Notes under the pieces: generated by a model
Seen by the model: the letters and a program-made list of their open reading frames with translations, nothing else
The model's database searches: none
Told to the model about the DNA's origin: nothing
Made by a program: the position numbers and the translations under genes
Shown: positions 11,102 to 21,688 of the stretch, piece by piece
Position numbering within the stretch: position 1 is the stretch's first letter
How the letters are laid out: every line of letters starts with the position of its first letter
Assembly (NCBI GenBank): GCA_037953745.1
Contig: JBAKBP010003195.1
Coordinates: forward strand, 62,001-126,000
Source: Lithodes maja
Lineage: Eukaryota; Arthropoda; Malacostraca; Decapoda; Lithodidae
DNA: 64,000 nt
Reading direction: 5' to 3'

Positions 11102-12634
11102 ATGTCGGCACTTGAACCTCTCATTGCTGTATTTTCAACGCCGTTATGCTCAGGTATCCCTATTTTTGCTCACAAGCTCTGCATTAAATGTGTTAAATGC
11201 CCAGATCGGTCACGGGGGATATGGGTGACAAAGAATTGCGCTATTTGTAACCTCTTAACTGTTAAAGTTCTAATTCAGCAAGATAATCCTGCGGCGGTGG
11301 CTTTACAAGAAGTGAAACAACTTCTCGCTACTTACTCAACGAATGTAGCACATAAAGCATTGCAATGAGATATCCTTGAGCTATGGGAGCTTTTAATTAT
11401 CATAAACCTCTACTGGGCTCGGGTGAGGGCTCTCAATCGGAGAGTATACCAAGCTCGCAAGCGAGTGACAGCCACAGCCAAGGTGTATGGCGATACTCAC
11501 AGTCCTGGCAGGACAGAACACATCCCTTTGTGACTCAAGTAGTGGCTGACGTCCAACGGGATGCCGATGTACCATCTTCTATCCCAGATTTAACATGGCA
11601 GCATGTGGAGGTCCCGGCTTCGGCGGGATCTTCCCATGATAAGCCAGATTTAACGGATGAAGAACAACGATCTCTGGTCTCAGAGATGGAGGTTGAAGAG
11701 TCCAGTCACCTTCTAGACGACTCTCAGGGTACTGTCGAATCTCCACGGAGTTCGTCATCGGCTAGGTATGTAACGGCGGAAGAGATTGATGGATTACTAT
11801 TGAATGCACTTAATAGGTTCTTTGGCCCTACGCCGGAAACTCCTACAGTTGGTACGGGAGCTCCCGCGATGTCGACGAATGTGCGACCTCTGGCTACATC
11901 CTTGGCTTTAGCTAAAATACCTAACCCCCCTCTTGTGTCAGATCCAATTTTCAATGTGCCAGGCACAGCAGCTCTCACTACTTCCAATGTGCGAGTCATA
12001 TCAGACATATCTCCCCCTCCTTTAGACAAGGCGCCAGTCAAAAAAAGGAGCTATGCTTCTTTTATAGGGGCCTGATGAGTCATGGGTAGCAATGTTACCA
12101 ACTAAGCCAGAGGCAGCACAAGCTACTATTTCGGGGGAGCTCCCTGCACCACATGAGTGGGTAATCCAAGGCAATAAGTCTACAAAACTCAGAGCTTTGG
12201 ATAGTCAAGGAAATGTTTTGGATGTTCATATTAAGGCCATTCCAAGTTATTATAACCATGACTTTTTTGTGTATGCATTAACACCAGCCTTGCCCCCTGC
12301 CTCAGCTTCAAAGCTATTTTCTGACTGGACTAAGAATGATGGCTTTAACGACGTCAAGGCACTTTCTGCTTTGACGCCGGAGTTGGATATGTTTCCGATC
12401 ACAGACTCAGCCTCAAATCCAGTCTTGCAGGTGGGGCAGTTGGGTACGGGACCTTGGGTGGCATGGCAAACAGAGGCTCAAAATTTTGCAACTACTTTCA
12501 CGTCAAAATCTTCCCACCAAATCCCTCAAGAACACCATTCTTGGTTCTCTCTTCCGGTTTTTAGTGCCGGCGGAGTCCCCTCTGCTTTGTTTGACTTCTT
12601 GGCTGCCCCCAAAAAATCAATTTGTGCGAATTAA
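11102..12634 (+). pseudogene. DIRS copy 2 gag-like ORF 1 remnant
   Basis: Three successive ORFs in different frames (11102-11368, 11383-12075, 12092-12634) read as one protein broken by frameshifts or stops. The first contains a cysteine-rich stretch (LCIKCVKCPDRSRGIW then CAICN) that could bind zinc. The second is acidic and Ser/Pro-rich. The third, with HEWVIQGNKSTKLRALDSQG, is more globular. The assignment as gag rests on position ahead of RT and RNase H; there is no diagnostic motif, so function is inferred. Confidence 0.55.
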
Positions 12635-12999
12635 AAGATCCTTTTAGCACGCCTTCCCCAGCTTACCTAGACCGCGAGTTTAGGTTAAGAGGAAAAGCGT
12701 TTAGACTGTTTTCGCAATATATGGTTACCCAGCAATAACAAAGTCTCTGTTACGCTCTTCTCAGGCAATAGAAGCCGCGGAAGTCAAGAAAGCCATTGAA
12801 CTTTCCCGGCGCTTGCTTCTCCAGACTTCCATCCAAGTCTTTAGGAGATATTCGGACGGCCTTATTAGAGGCAGTTCGAGCAAGGCAGGATCTGAGGATG
12901 TTCTTAAGTGAAGAAACTTCCTGACCGTATTGCAAGCCAAGTAGTTCTGTCTCCAGTTCTAACTCCTTCTTTGATTTCACCAGCAGTTTGGAAGACTGT

Positions 13000-13985
13000 T
13001 TTCAATTTGGCACAAGCATTCAAACAAAGTCCCGGCAAGCCCTGATGCCCATGTTAGAACAAGGGATCAGGATCTTGTGGTATCTGGACGACTGACTGGT
13101 GGTGGCAGAGACAGAAAAGTTATGCATCACTCATGTCTACATTACGTTAAACCATCTCAAATCTCTAGGATTCAAGGTCAACTTAGTAAAAGTCAAACCC
13201 TTGTTCCCTCACGAGTATTTCAGTGGATAGGGCTGGTCGAGGACACAGCTTCTCTCACTCTGAGTCAGAGTGTGGACACTCGAAACAGATTTCGCAAATT
13301 TTTTTTTATGTTTCTCCACAGTCTGACTACGACACGGAGACTTTGGGAATCTCTAGTCGGTTCTCTCAACTGGGTTCAACTAACTGTGAAGTTGGGCCGG
13401 TTGAAAGTCAAACGTTTAATCTTGGAGGGCAACAAATTTTTCCCACTATTACCGGCGGGAATATTATGGCCTATCCCAACGTTATTACACAGCTTACTAG
13501 CGGTTTGGGCGAAGAGAGAAATGTTGCACTCAGTCATGTCATGGACCTCTCCTCCGCCGTCGGTATGGGTGGACTCGGATGCGTCACGGACGATAGGTTG
13601 GGGCTTTTAGTCAAACCTCGGGCATCAGGGTCAAGGGTTTTGGTCCTGTTCAGAAACCTCCCACATAAATGTAAAAGGGTTATTAGTCCCCTTGTATTTC
13701 CTTCAAGTTCACGGCTCTACTTTACGGGAAAAGTCGGTGGCCTTCAAGTTGGACAATCTCAAGGCAGTTCACTGCATTCAGAAACAAGGGTCAACGAGGT
13801 CTCGGAAGTTGCTAGACGTGTCAGAAAAGATTTTTGTTCTAGACGACAAGCTGCACATTCATCTTCATGCATCTTATCTCCCAGGCGTAGCAAACGTCTG
13901 GGCAGACGCTCTGTCTCGAAGACGAGAGCACAACAGTCGAGTGGGCACTCAAGCAGAACATTTTCGATCAAATGATGGCAGAGCC
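13000..13985 (+). pseudogene. DIRS copy 2 reverse transcriptase remnant and RNase H
   Basis: Only the end of the RT is present. The WYLDD box is at about 13078-13093, immediately followed by an in-frame TGA. The sequence before about 13000 jumps from gag-like coding, so most of the RT has been deleted. RNase H follows: WVDSDASRTIGWGF near 13565-13607, DNLKAVHCI near 13760, and ASYLPGVANVWADALSR near 13868-13918, the usual DIRS/Ty3-type RNase H landmarks. At least two frameshifts are needed. Copy 4 shows the same RNase H landmarks on the minus strand. Confidence 0.75.
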
Positions 13986-14329
13986 TTACCGTCCACGTGT
14001 GGATCTGTTTGCGTCAGAGGAGAATCACAAACCCCCTCGGTACCTCACACGCCGGACATTAACGCCGGCGGGGGAGCCCGATGCATTAGTGACGGATTGG
14101 AACATGTGGAGTTCCATTTATCTGTTTCCGCCACCAGCCGCTTCTCTAATGTACCACGTAGTCATCAAACTACAGGATTATCGAGGCGTAGTCTCGTTAC
14201 TCGCGCCCCTGTGGCCGGTGCAGTGGTGGTACCAACAATTGATAACGTGGTGCCCGAACCCGGTGTCGCTCCCGGTCGGGTATTTCCACTTAGACACCAT
14301 TGGCAACCTAAAGTCCTCGCTGACTTTTG

Positions 14330-15114
14330 CATTGTGGTCATTCAGGAGGCCAAGTGGCGAATGCCGTATGGTAGAAACGTGACAGATAAATTTATGAATC
14401 AGTACACACAATCTCCCAAGAGGCAATATCGATCTCATTGGCAGTCCTTTACTTCTTGGATAGTTAGAACAGAACAGACGGTACCTTCGGTGGCATTAGT
14501 TTTTAATTCTTTAAACTATTTGTTTGAACAGCAACGTCTATCTGTAGTGACTCTAGATAATCACTTAACAGCTATCAGGGTGCCATTCTTTGACCTTACA
14601 GGTCTAACCATACCACAAGCGGAAGAAACAGGTTTCATGAGAGCATGCTTCAAACTCCGCCCACCTCCCCGAGTCACATTGCACCTTGTCCAGGGTTCAG
14701 CGCCAAGAATGAGCACAGTGAACACGTGTTTTTAGAGTTCACAGTGCCGGCGTTGAAAAGGGGTAAAGTGCATCATAATTTATGTCCAGTGCAAGCTCTA
14801 ACCAAATATTTGAGGGTGGCACCTCTGCATCAACAGGGTGCTTTATGGGTAGCTAGTACGGGCAAACGTTTAATGAAACATACATTAGCTTCTCTCTTGG
14901 TCGAAGTCGTTAAAGAGAGTAAGCCCGGCCTTGTGGGTAGGGCCCACGATTTACGCAAATGGGCAGCCTCTTTGCGTTTCCTTCAGAATTTTTCTGTTGA
15001 AGATATTACGTCCACACAGTTGTGGGCCTCTAATCATACGTTTTTTATTTGATACCTTTCAGTGGCTCTAGACAAACCTTCCTTGCCATGTATAGCTTTA
15101 AGGCAGAGGGTCTA
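14330..15114 (+). pseudogene. DIRS copy 2 tyrosine recombinase
   Basis: It parallels copy 1, including LNYLFEQQRLSVVTLDNHLTA, GFMRACFKLRPPPR and RAHDLRKWAASLRFL, the latter carrying the HxxR pair. The codon just before the nucleophile Tyr is TGA where copy 1 has an Arg codon (CGC in copy 1; a CGA to TGA change would be a typical CpG decay). There is a frameshift near 14690, and the first catalytic Arg region is missing around that shift. It is clearly inactive. Confidence 0.8.
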
Positions 15115-15153
15115 GGTGGCCCCTAAGTCACTTATTGTTTAATTTCAAGAAAA

Positions 15154-15168
15154 GGGGGGGGGGGGGGG
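15154..15168 (+). repeat. Poly-G tract downstream of recombinase (DIRS copy 2)
   Basis: Fifteen consecutive G at the same relative position as in copies 1 and 4. The following 15169-15642 is AT-rich DIRS sequence without coding potential. Confidence 0.9.
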
Positions 15169-15659
15169 TGCAGTCAGTGTAACATAGGACACCCTAGACC
15201 CCACCGTCACATACTGTTCATGGGTGTTGTGATATGAAAATTTCTCTGTACTATTCTTTACAGGAAGTTGGGCTAGTACAATTGTAGTACAAACAACAGT
15301 ATTGTTGTCAGTAGTTTTGGCTGTGAAGCAATCTAATTTAAGCTTGGATATGTTTTTTCAAGATATATCCACAAGTTTTATGGGGTTTATATGTGCACAT
15401 GTAAACTTATAAGTTCTTATTTTTTCACCACTTAATTTAAGTGGGGTGCCTTCTTAACTGGCGGATCTGTGTTCAGAGTCTCAGAGTTAACCTTTTTATC
15501 AAGCAGGCTTCTTTGAAGCACGCTCCTGCTTGTACCCCTTTTTGGTATATATGTGCTGCACCAAAATATATATATTTTTTACAAAGTAAGAATACTATGT
15601 GGTTGTTTGATTATCTGCTTTTGCTAGAGTTATGATATGATTACGAATGTCCCCCTCCA

Positions 15660-15815
15660 GTCTTAGATATCAGGCATAATCGTCAATGATGGAGGGGCCA
15701 CTAATAAATTATAGGTTTGACTCCTGCAAGGAGATAAAGAAAACCTAATACTGTATTTAGTAGTGGCCCCATAATCATTGACGACTGGGGCCCTCCCGAC
15801 CATCCCCTTCCCATT
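15660..15815 (+). other. DIRS copy 2 internal complementary region (ICR)
   Basis: Its first part is the reverse complement of the left outer end (3429-3465; shared AATTTATTAGTGGCCCC). Its second part is the reverse complement of the right outer end (17125-17202; shared GTCAATGATTA, GGGGCCACTACTAAATA and CTCCTTGCAGGAGTC). This is the arrangement in which the DIRS circle junction is templated internally. Confidence 0.85.
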
Positions 15816-15835
15816 CGTTAATGTACAGTAAAAGT

Positions 15836-16805
15836 CCTTTAATCCGACGACCGATGATTCGAATCTCCCAATAGTCCGAATTTTTCAATTTGAGGCCAAA
15901 TCCGAATTCACCCGATGGTCCGAATTTCAAGAAGTCCCAAAGTCCCCTTTTTGAGGCATTAGTCCACTCAAATGACACATAATGGAGCACACACATATCA
16001 TATGTTCATGAATTCACTTTAAAAGTTTACCATTGTCATTGTAGCCTATTACCTACTTCAAAACATTCAGATTAATGGTCAAAGGAAGCTACTGATATAA
16101 ACGTAAACACCACATCGTCTGCTAGAGAGTTTGTTTTGCTCTTGAACGCATCCTTGGGACGCTCCGATGCGCTACTGGCTTGCACCGCATTTTCTGCAAG
16201 CGCATTCAGTCTTGAGCTTGAAAACGCACCTTTGGACGTATTAGTCTTGAGCTTGAAAACGCACCTTTGGACGTTCCGATACGCTACTATTTATAGTTCA
16301 GTGATCGGAGCGTCCCAAGGGTGCTTTCAAGGCAACAAGACAAGGGTGCTTTCAATACAATATAATATAACAGAGCACGTCACAAAAGGAAAATCACAAA
16401 AGGAAAATTACAAGAACCTCTCGGGGAAGTGCCGTTGTTAAGGCATTACTTCCCGAACCACATCTGATCTGATCTTCAAGAGCAAGACAAACTCGCTAGT
16501 AGACGGAAGAAGAAGAAGACGACGATGCGGACATATGGCGTTTACGTTTATATCAGCAGATTCCTTTGACCATTAATCATGTTTTGAAGTAGGTAATAGG
16601 CTACAATGACAATGGTAAACTTTTGAAGTGATTTCATGAACATATGATATGTGTGTATGTGCACCATTGTGTCATTTGGATGGCCTAATGCCTCAATGTT
16701 TTCGTCATACACAGGTTCATAGGGGGTAAAGTCCGATAATCCGAAAAATCCACTAATCCGAACAAGGGCCGGTCCGCTGCCCTTCGGATTAACGGAAGTT
16801 TACTG
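15836..16805. mobile_element. pogo/Tigger-like foldback miniature element T2, complete
   Basis: Ends are CAGTAAAAGTCCTTTAATCC on the left and its inverted near-copy on the right (TAACGGAAGTTTACTG), with TA at 15834-15835 and 16806-16807. Long internal inverted arms are at about 16000-16100 and 16560-16690. It shares sequence with T1. No transposase ORF is present. It sits inside DIRS copy 2 just after the ICR. Confidence 0.9.
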
Positions 16806-16811
16806 TATTAA

Positions 16812-17202
16812 GGATTTTGGTTTACTTGATATGTCAGTGAAGGAAGAATGACGCCTGAGTTAACGTCTGGTCAAAGATCCACACAAGTACATCCACGAAT
16901 ACCCTGTATATGGAAAGCTTATGAATAGTTATTCTTATTTTTCTTTTTCTTTTTTATTTGTTACGAAGTTTTTTTGTAGTGAGAACCCAATTTCATAATG
17001 ACTGAACCATGAGTGAGGTTGCGTGCGCTCATGATGAAGGCTCCTCAATTTTTTATGCTCTGCGCGGTAGATTCAAACTACGGCGGATGAGTGTTTGAAG
17101 AGGGTGCCTTATGTAATAGGCATAATCGTCAATGATTACGGGGCCACTACTAAATATTAGGTTTTCTTTATCTCCTTGCAGGAGTCAAACCTATAATATC
17201 CA
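16812..17202 (+). repeat. Right inverted terminal repeat of DIRS copy 2
   Basis: Inverted relative to 3429-3738, with an extra outer extension ending AGTCAAACCTATAAT that is also present, inverted, in the ICR. Confidence 0.85.
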
Positions 17203-17711
17203 CGATTGGGTTGAAATAGGGGAGCTATCCCCCCGTCAAAGGCGGCTTTCTAGGGCCTTTCCTAGCTGATGCTGAGAGGATTGGGTTCTAGTCATGTGGT
17301 GATGGGCTGGTCTATCAGAGTGAGAACTGAGCAACCTCTGCCATACCCATAGCTTACTCTGACTGTTCCTTTTACTTATATATTTTCTAGATCTCAAGTG
17401 ACGGCGTCTCTAACGTGGATTGACCTCCCAATCTACCAAGATTGGAAGCCAAAGTGTCACATTTTTCCCTTGCCCCTCAACTTTCTCTTCATAATTGCTG
17501 AGGGACACAGGGCCCTGGGTGGGACTTTGGTTTCCCGGGCATTTCCGCACCCTCCTCAGCTCCCCGCCATGGAGTGGCTTCGGTCACCCAGGCTTTATTG
17601 TGGTCGGTGGGGAGGGTTCTGTGGGGGCGCTCGGTTATGGCCTTGGCCTTGCTCGGGGCCTTGGGGCTGTTCGGCCAGGCAGCTTGGGGAACAACAACAA
17701 CAACAACAACT
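17203..17711 (+). mobile_element. SINE-like element A, copy 1 (long form), (AAC)n tail
   Basis: Begins in the GGGTTGAAATAGGGGAGC segment and ends GGGGCTGTTCGGCCAGGC followed by (AAC)n at 17691-17711. Three other copies are at 43991-44408, 46867-54623 (interrupted) and 58476-58895. Short ORFs are present but not conserved as coding. The terminal 45 bp match the 3' end of the LINE family at 33322-34975 and 54624-58420. No clear tRNA, 7SL or 5S head was recognised, so SINE is inferred from size, tail and target duplications. Confidence 0.75.
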
Positions 17712-17856
17712 TTAGTGTATTATTATTATTTTTTATTTTTTCTAAAAGTTTTTTCTTTAGTGGTACCCGATCATTATGGCGATTCCATAAGAGAATAAGT
17801 GTGCACTTATGATGCGGGCATTTCAAATGTGCGAAACGCATGGAGTTTGAAAGGGT

Positions 17857-20800
17857 CTATCTATCTATCTATCTATTGCCTGACGCCGTGATCCCCGAAG
17901 GGGTGGCCACGAACGAACCGCCCCCATGCACCTCTGTCCCCAGTCAGTCGACGCCCCTCCCCCCAACCAGCACCGCCTTCATTCATGTAGTTCCTCACTC
18001 CATCCTTCCACCTCATATTCGGTCTACCTCTCCCCCTCTGTCCCTCCACCTCGCTCTCGTACACCCTCTTAGTCATTCTCTCGCTTTCCATACGTTCCAT
18101 ATGGCCGAACCATCTCAAGTTGTTCCTTTTCACACTTTCCAGCACATCTACCTCCACACCACACCTCCTTCTTACTTCCTCATTAGTCTGTCTATCCCTC
18201 CATGTAATTCCGCACGCACTCCTTAAGTAATTCATTTCCACTGCTCTCACTCTTGGTCTGAGTCTCTCAACCAACGTCCATGCTTCGCTTCCGTAAGTCA
18301 GTGTCGGGATTACCACACTGTCATGCAAGGACTTCTTCACTTCCATACTGACCACCCTATTTCTTGTTACTGCTTTTAGCGTTCCTACAACCCTCTTCCC
18401 CTGTTGTACCCTCTCCCGCACCTCTTCATCCATAGTCCCATCTTTACTCAACACACTGCCCAGATACTTAAAAAAGTTGACGATCTCCATAGCCTGACCG
18501 TTCAGCTTCACCTCACACTCTGTGACTTCACCCCTTTCGAAGACCATAACCTTGCTCTTCCCCGTATTTACCTTCAAATTCCGTTTTTCGCACACTGTTC
18601 CAAACTCATTTACCAGACCCTGCAACTCCCATTCATTATCACTCATCAGAACTGTATCATCCGCAAACAGCAGTATAGGTAGCTTCCACTCAATTCCCTC
18701 CCTTTTCAGCGATACACCAACATCCACTGCTCTTGATAGTATTTCTTTCATAACTCCATCCATATATACAGTAAACAACCACGGGGACATCACACACCCC
18801 TGTTTCAAACCAACATTCAGGTCAAAGAACTCGCTCTGCTCACTCTCCACACGTACTGCCGCCTTTGCACCCTCATACATGCTCTTCACTGCTTTCAGCA
18901 ACTTGCCCTCTACTCCGTATATTCTAAGTACTTTCCACAAACCTTCTCTATCCACTCTGTCATAGGCCTTCTCCAAGTCCATAAAGGCAACATACACCTT
19001 TTGTTTCTTCTCCAGATACTTCTCCACAACACAATTCAGGGTAAAAATCTGATCTACACATCCTCTTCCCTTCCTAAAGCCTCCCTGCTCGTCGCCTATC
19101 CATTTCTCCGTTCTCACTCTCACTCTCTCAATCACTACCCTACTGTATACCTTCCCTACTACGCTTAGAAGACATATTCCTCGGTGGTTACCACACACTC
19201 CTCTTTCCCCTTTGCCCTTATATAGGGGGACTATTATGCCAGTCTTCCAGTCATCGGGTGCACTCCCCTTCTCCCATGCTAGTTTGCACATTTTCCATAC
19301 CCATTCTATCACTATCTCACCACCATACCTCAACATTTCCCCACACACTCCATCTGTTCCTGGTGCTTTCCCCAACTTCACTCTTTTCATGGCTTCCCAC
19401 ACTTCTGACCTCCTGATCCCCACCTCCTCCTCCACTACTTCTCTTCTTCTCCCTCCCATACCATATCCAGCTATGTTTGCTGGCTCTTCATTCCTTTCAT
19501 TTAGCAACTCACTGAAGTACTCCCTCCATCTTTCGACTCTCTCTTGCTTCTCGGCTAGCATTCTCCCATTCTTATCTTTCACACCCTTACTGTTTCCCTT
19601 GCTACCTTCCCTAACTTTCTTGACTTCTTTCCAGAACAGTTTCTTACTCTCCCTCCATTTTACACTCAGATTCCTTCCAAATTCCTCATCTACTCTTCTC
19701 TTACTTTCCTTCACTACTCTCTTCACCACCCTCTTACTCTCCACGTACCTCACTCGTTTCTGTCTCTCGGAATCTTCATTCCCTCTACTACCCAACCACT
19801 CTCTATATGCTTTCTTCTTTTCTTCCACAGCTATTCTTACCTCTTCTGTCCACCATGCTGTACCTTTCACTCCCCTCCCTCTTCTCCTCACTCCACACAC
19901 CTCCTCACATGCTGCACAGATCTCATCCTTAAACACCTTGCTCATCTCCTCCACTTCCTCCATAACTTCCAGGTCGAACCCACCTAGTCGTCTTTCCACT
20001 GCTCTCCTGTACTCCTCCCTGACTTCCTCCTCCTGCAACCTCTCCACCCTCCTCACCATTCCACCCTCCTCTCGCCTCCCTCCCGCTCTCCTCACCCACT
20101 TCTTTTGTATCCTAACCTTAGCTACCACTACATAATGATCAGACAGACCCCCTCCAATACCCCTATACACCCTAGCATCCATCACAGATTTCTTCATTCG
20201 TTCATCCACACATACATAATCAATCAATGACTTTCGTTCCACCACTGTCTTATCCTTCATTGTCAACATCCGTTTCCACGTGTACCTGTGGATCATTCTG
20301 TGTCGGAAGAAGGTGTTGGCTATCCACAGCCTCCTCCCCACACATACGTCCACAAGTGCACTACCATTCCCATTCACCTCTGATGGTACCCCCCACCCTC
20401 CCACCACTCCCTCAACTTTCCTATCACCCACCTTACCATTCATATCTCCAATCAGAAATATTCTTTCGTTCTTGTCAAACTTCTCCAGGCACGCCTCCAC
20501 ATTCATCCAGAACTCCTCTTTCTTTCTTTCAAGTATATCCTCTGTCGGGGCATACACGCATACAATCACCCACGTTTGTATTCCTACTTTCATTCTCACC
20601 CACACAATCCTTGAACCCACAGACCCATACTCTCTTACACATTCCTTCCATTTGCTACTTACAAACAAACATGCACCTTCTCTCGCTGTTCCTTCACTCA
20701 CTCCAGCACACACACCCATTCCACACTCCCACTCTCTCACATCTGAACCTTTCCATTTGGTCTCTGTCATTCCACATACATCCAGCCTGGCATTCACTAA

Positions 20801-21070
20801 CACTTCCAGAACCTCTCTCTCTTTTGTGCCATCATTCATGCCACTAACATTCCATGTAGCCATTCTCAGAATGTCCGAAGGCATGTCCTTAGTCGGTCGT
20901 GGTTCGTCAACGTTGGTTCCGTCCGCATCCGAGGCTGTTCGTTCGTTTTTTTTTGCTTAGATATTTTTTCCGGGTGGGGGTCGCAAGCCCACCGACCCAA
21001 CCTCTTTAGTCGCCTCTTACGACACGCAGAAGGCACGTGGGGCATATTCTATTCCCTAACCCCCAGGGGG
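17857..21070 (-). mobile_element. RTE-clade LINE copy 1, full length
   Basis: On the minus strand the element has a short 5' leader (21070-20885), one ORF and a (TAGA)n tail at 17857-17874. A likely target duplication AAGGGT flanks it at 17851-17856 and 21071-21076. Outside these points the sequence joins as the DIRS copy-1 right repeat. Three 5'-truncated relatives share the same 3' end (29285-30607, 45298-45504, 52004-52283). Confidence 0.85.
17873..20884 (-). CDS. RTE-type LINE polyprotein (endonuclease plus reverse transcriptase), 1003 aa, intact
   Basis: Encodes target-primed reverse transcription machinery. An APE-type endonuclease occupies about residues 1-250: ATWNVSG near 8, TETKW near 39, GDMN near 148 and SDH near 247. 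A reverse transcriptase follows: KAPGTDG, NHRGICLLS, GGFRKGRG, FMDLEKAYDRVD (about 636), GLKQGCVMSPWLF and the catalytic FADD (about 740). The C-terminal part contains LRWFGHMERM. The ORF has no internal stop over 3012 bases, suggesting a young copy. The TAG stop is supplied by the first unit of the (TAGA)n tail, so there is essentially no 3' UTR. RTE is inferred from single-ORF layout, tail and motif style. Confidence 0.9.
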   Translation of the reverse strand: MPSDILRMATWNVSGMNDGTKEREVLEVLVNARLDVCGMTETKWKGSDVREWECGMGVCAGVSEGTAREGACLFVSSKWKECVREYGSVGSRIVWVRMKVGIQTWVIVCVYAPTEDILERKKEEFWMNVEACLEKFDKNERIFLIGDMNGKVGDRKVEGVVGGWGVPSEVNGNGSALVDVCVGRRLWIANTFFRHRMIHRYTWKRMLTMKDKTVVERKSLIDYVCVDERMKKSVMDARVYRGIGGGLSDHYVVVAKVRIQKKWVRRAGGRREEGGMVRRVERLQEEEVREEYRRAVERRLGGFDLEVMEEVEEMSKVFKDEICAACEEVCGVRRRGRGVKGTAWWTEEVRIAVEEKKKAYREWLGSRGNEDSERQKRVRYVESKRVVKRVVKESKRRVDEEFGRNLSVKWRESKKLFWKEVKKVREGSKGNSKGVKDKNGRMLAEKQERVERWREYFSELLNERNEEPANIAGYGMGGRRREVVEEEVGIRRSEVWEAMKRVKLGKAPGTDGVCGEMLRYGGEIVIEWVWKMCKLAWEKGSAPDDWKTGIIVPLYKGKGERGVCGNHRGICLLSVVGKVYSRVVIERVRVRTEKWIGDEQGGFRKGRGCVDQIFTLNCVVEKYLEKKQKVYVAFMDLEKAYDRVDREGLWKVLRIYGVEGKLLKAVKSMYEGAKAAVRVESEQSEFFDLNVGLKQGCVMSPWLFTVYMDGVMKEILSRAVDVGVSLKREGIEWKLPILLFADDTVLMSDNEWELQGLVNEFGTVCEKRNLKVNTGKSKVMVFERGEVTECEVKLNGQAMEIVNFFKYLGSVLSKDGTMDEEVRERVQQGKRVVGTLKAVTRNRVVSMEVKKSLHDSVVIPTLTYGSEAWTLVERLRPRVRAVEMNYLRSACGITWRDRQTNEEVRRRCGVEVDVLESVKRNNLRWFGHMERMESERMTKRVYESEVEGQRGRGRPNMRWKDGVRNYMNEGGAGWGEGRRLTGDRGAWGRFVRGHPFGDHGVRQ

Positions 21071-21116
21071 AAGGGTGCCTTCCTTTAAACCTTCCTACCC
21101 GGGCAGCCTTTCTTAA

Positions 21117-21597
21117 CCCTTCCTACCCGGGCTGCCTTAGGTAAGGACAGCACGAAAGAAGGGCAGCTACCCGGTATGCCTTATCTAAGGCATGAGCTTA
21201 ATAGCCTAATTAAGCTTGGTCCGAACGCCGTGCGTACGACGTATGTCAACAAACCCAAGCGTTCGTCACCGCACCTCCGAAATCAAGAAGGAGAAGACTC
21301 CTCAATGTTATTGTTATGACGTCATGACGAAATTAGTGTCTAAAAAGCCCCCATATTGGCAACATCTCTGCAATATTGGCTCCACTGAAATCGTCATCAC
21401 AACTGAACCAGTTGACTTACAGAGCTCTACTCAATGCCAAAATACAGATTGAAAACCGCACTACGATTATAGATGAGTGGGAAAGTTCTAGCAGTGAAAA
21501 TAAACATAAATACGGTAGCCTAGGCCTAGACGTTTTTCGGCCATATCGCCCGGGTAGGGGCGACCGTCATTAGCTAAGACTGCCCGGGTAGGAAGGG
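21117..21597 (+). mobile_element. piggyBac-derived miniature element M1
   Basis: TTAA at 21113-21116 and 21598-21601; ends CCCTTCCTACCCGGGC in inverted orientation. The left 80 bp match the PB4 5' end (27540-27620 reversed) and the right end resembles the PB4 3' end, so it is an internal-deletion derivative of the PB4 family inserted into PB4 itself. It has no convincing ORF. Confidence 0.85.
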
Positions 21598-21688
21598 TTA
21601 AGGACGGAGGCTGTATCCGGGCGATCTGGCTGAAAACACAACAAAAGTAAACTAAGGCTAATCTCGCTTAATATACTACCTACATTAA

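Larger units (their letters stand above)
3429..17202 (+). mobile_element. DIRS-type retrotransposon copy 2, nearly complete, with piggyBac and pogo insertions
   Basis: The order is left inverted repeat (3429-3738), a long repeat-rich leader, gag-like ORF remnants, a truncated RT plus RNase H, tyrosine recombinase, poly-G tract, internal complementary region (15660-15815) and right inverted repeat (16812-17202). The ends were set by the ICR: its reverse complement reads right end (AGTCAAACCTATAA) joined to left end (TTTATTAGTGGCCCC). Without insertions PB1 (5916-10180) and T2 (15836-16805) the element is about 8.5 kb, long for the family because of duplicated leader sequence. The coding regions carry frameshifts, a large RT deletion and nonsense codons, so this copy is dead. 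Confidence 0.8.

Noticed and set aside
17495..17812. Small protein ending in poly-Thr/Asn/Gln in SINE copies
   Set aside because: The runs are translations of the (AAC)n tail; frames are not conserved among the four copies.
19212..20960. Plus-strand Ser/Pro/Thr-rich ORFs opposite the RTE
   Set aside because: Frame shadows of the intact minus-strand LINE ORF.
20985..21070. Ribosomal RNA-like fragment (GTCGCCTCTTACGACACGC)
   Set aside because: It lies in the RTE 5' leader inside the target duplication; too short and unsupported as rDNA.
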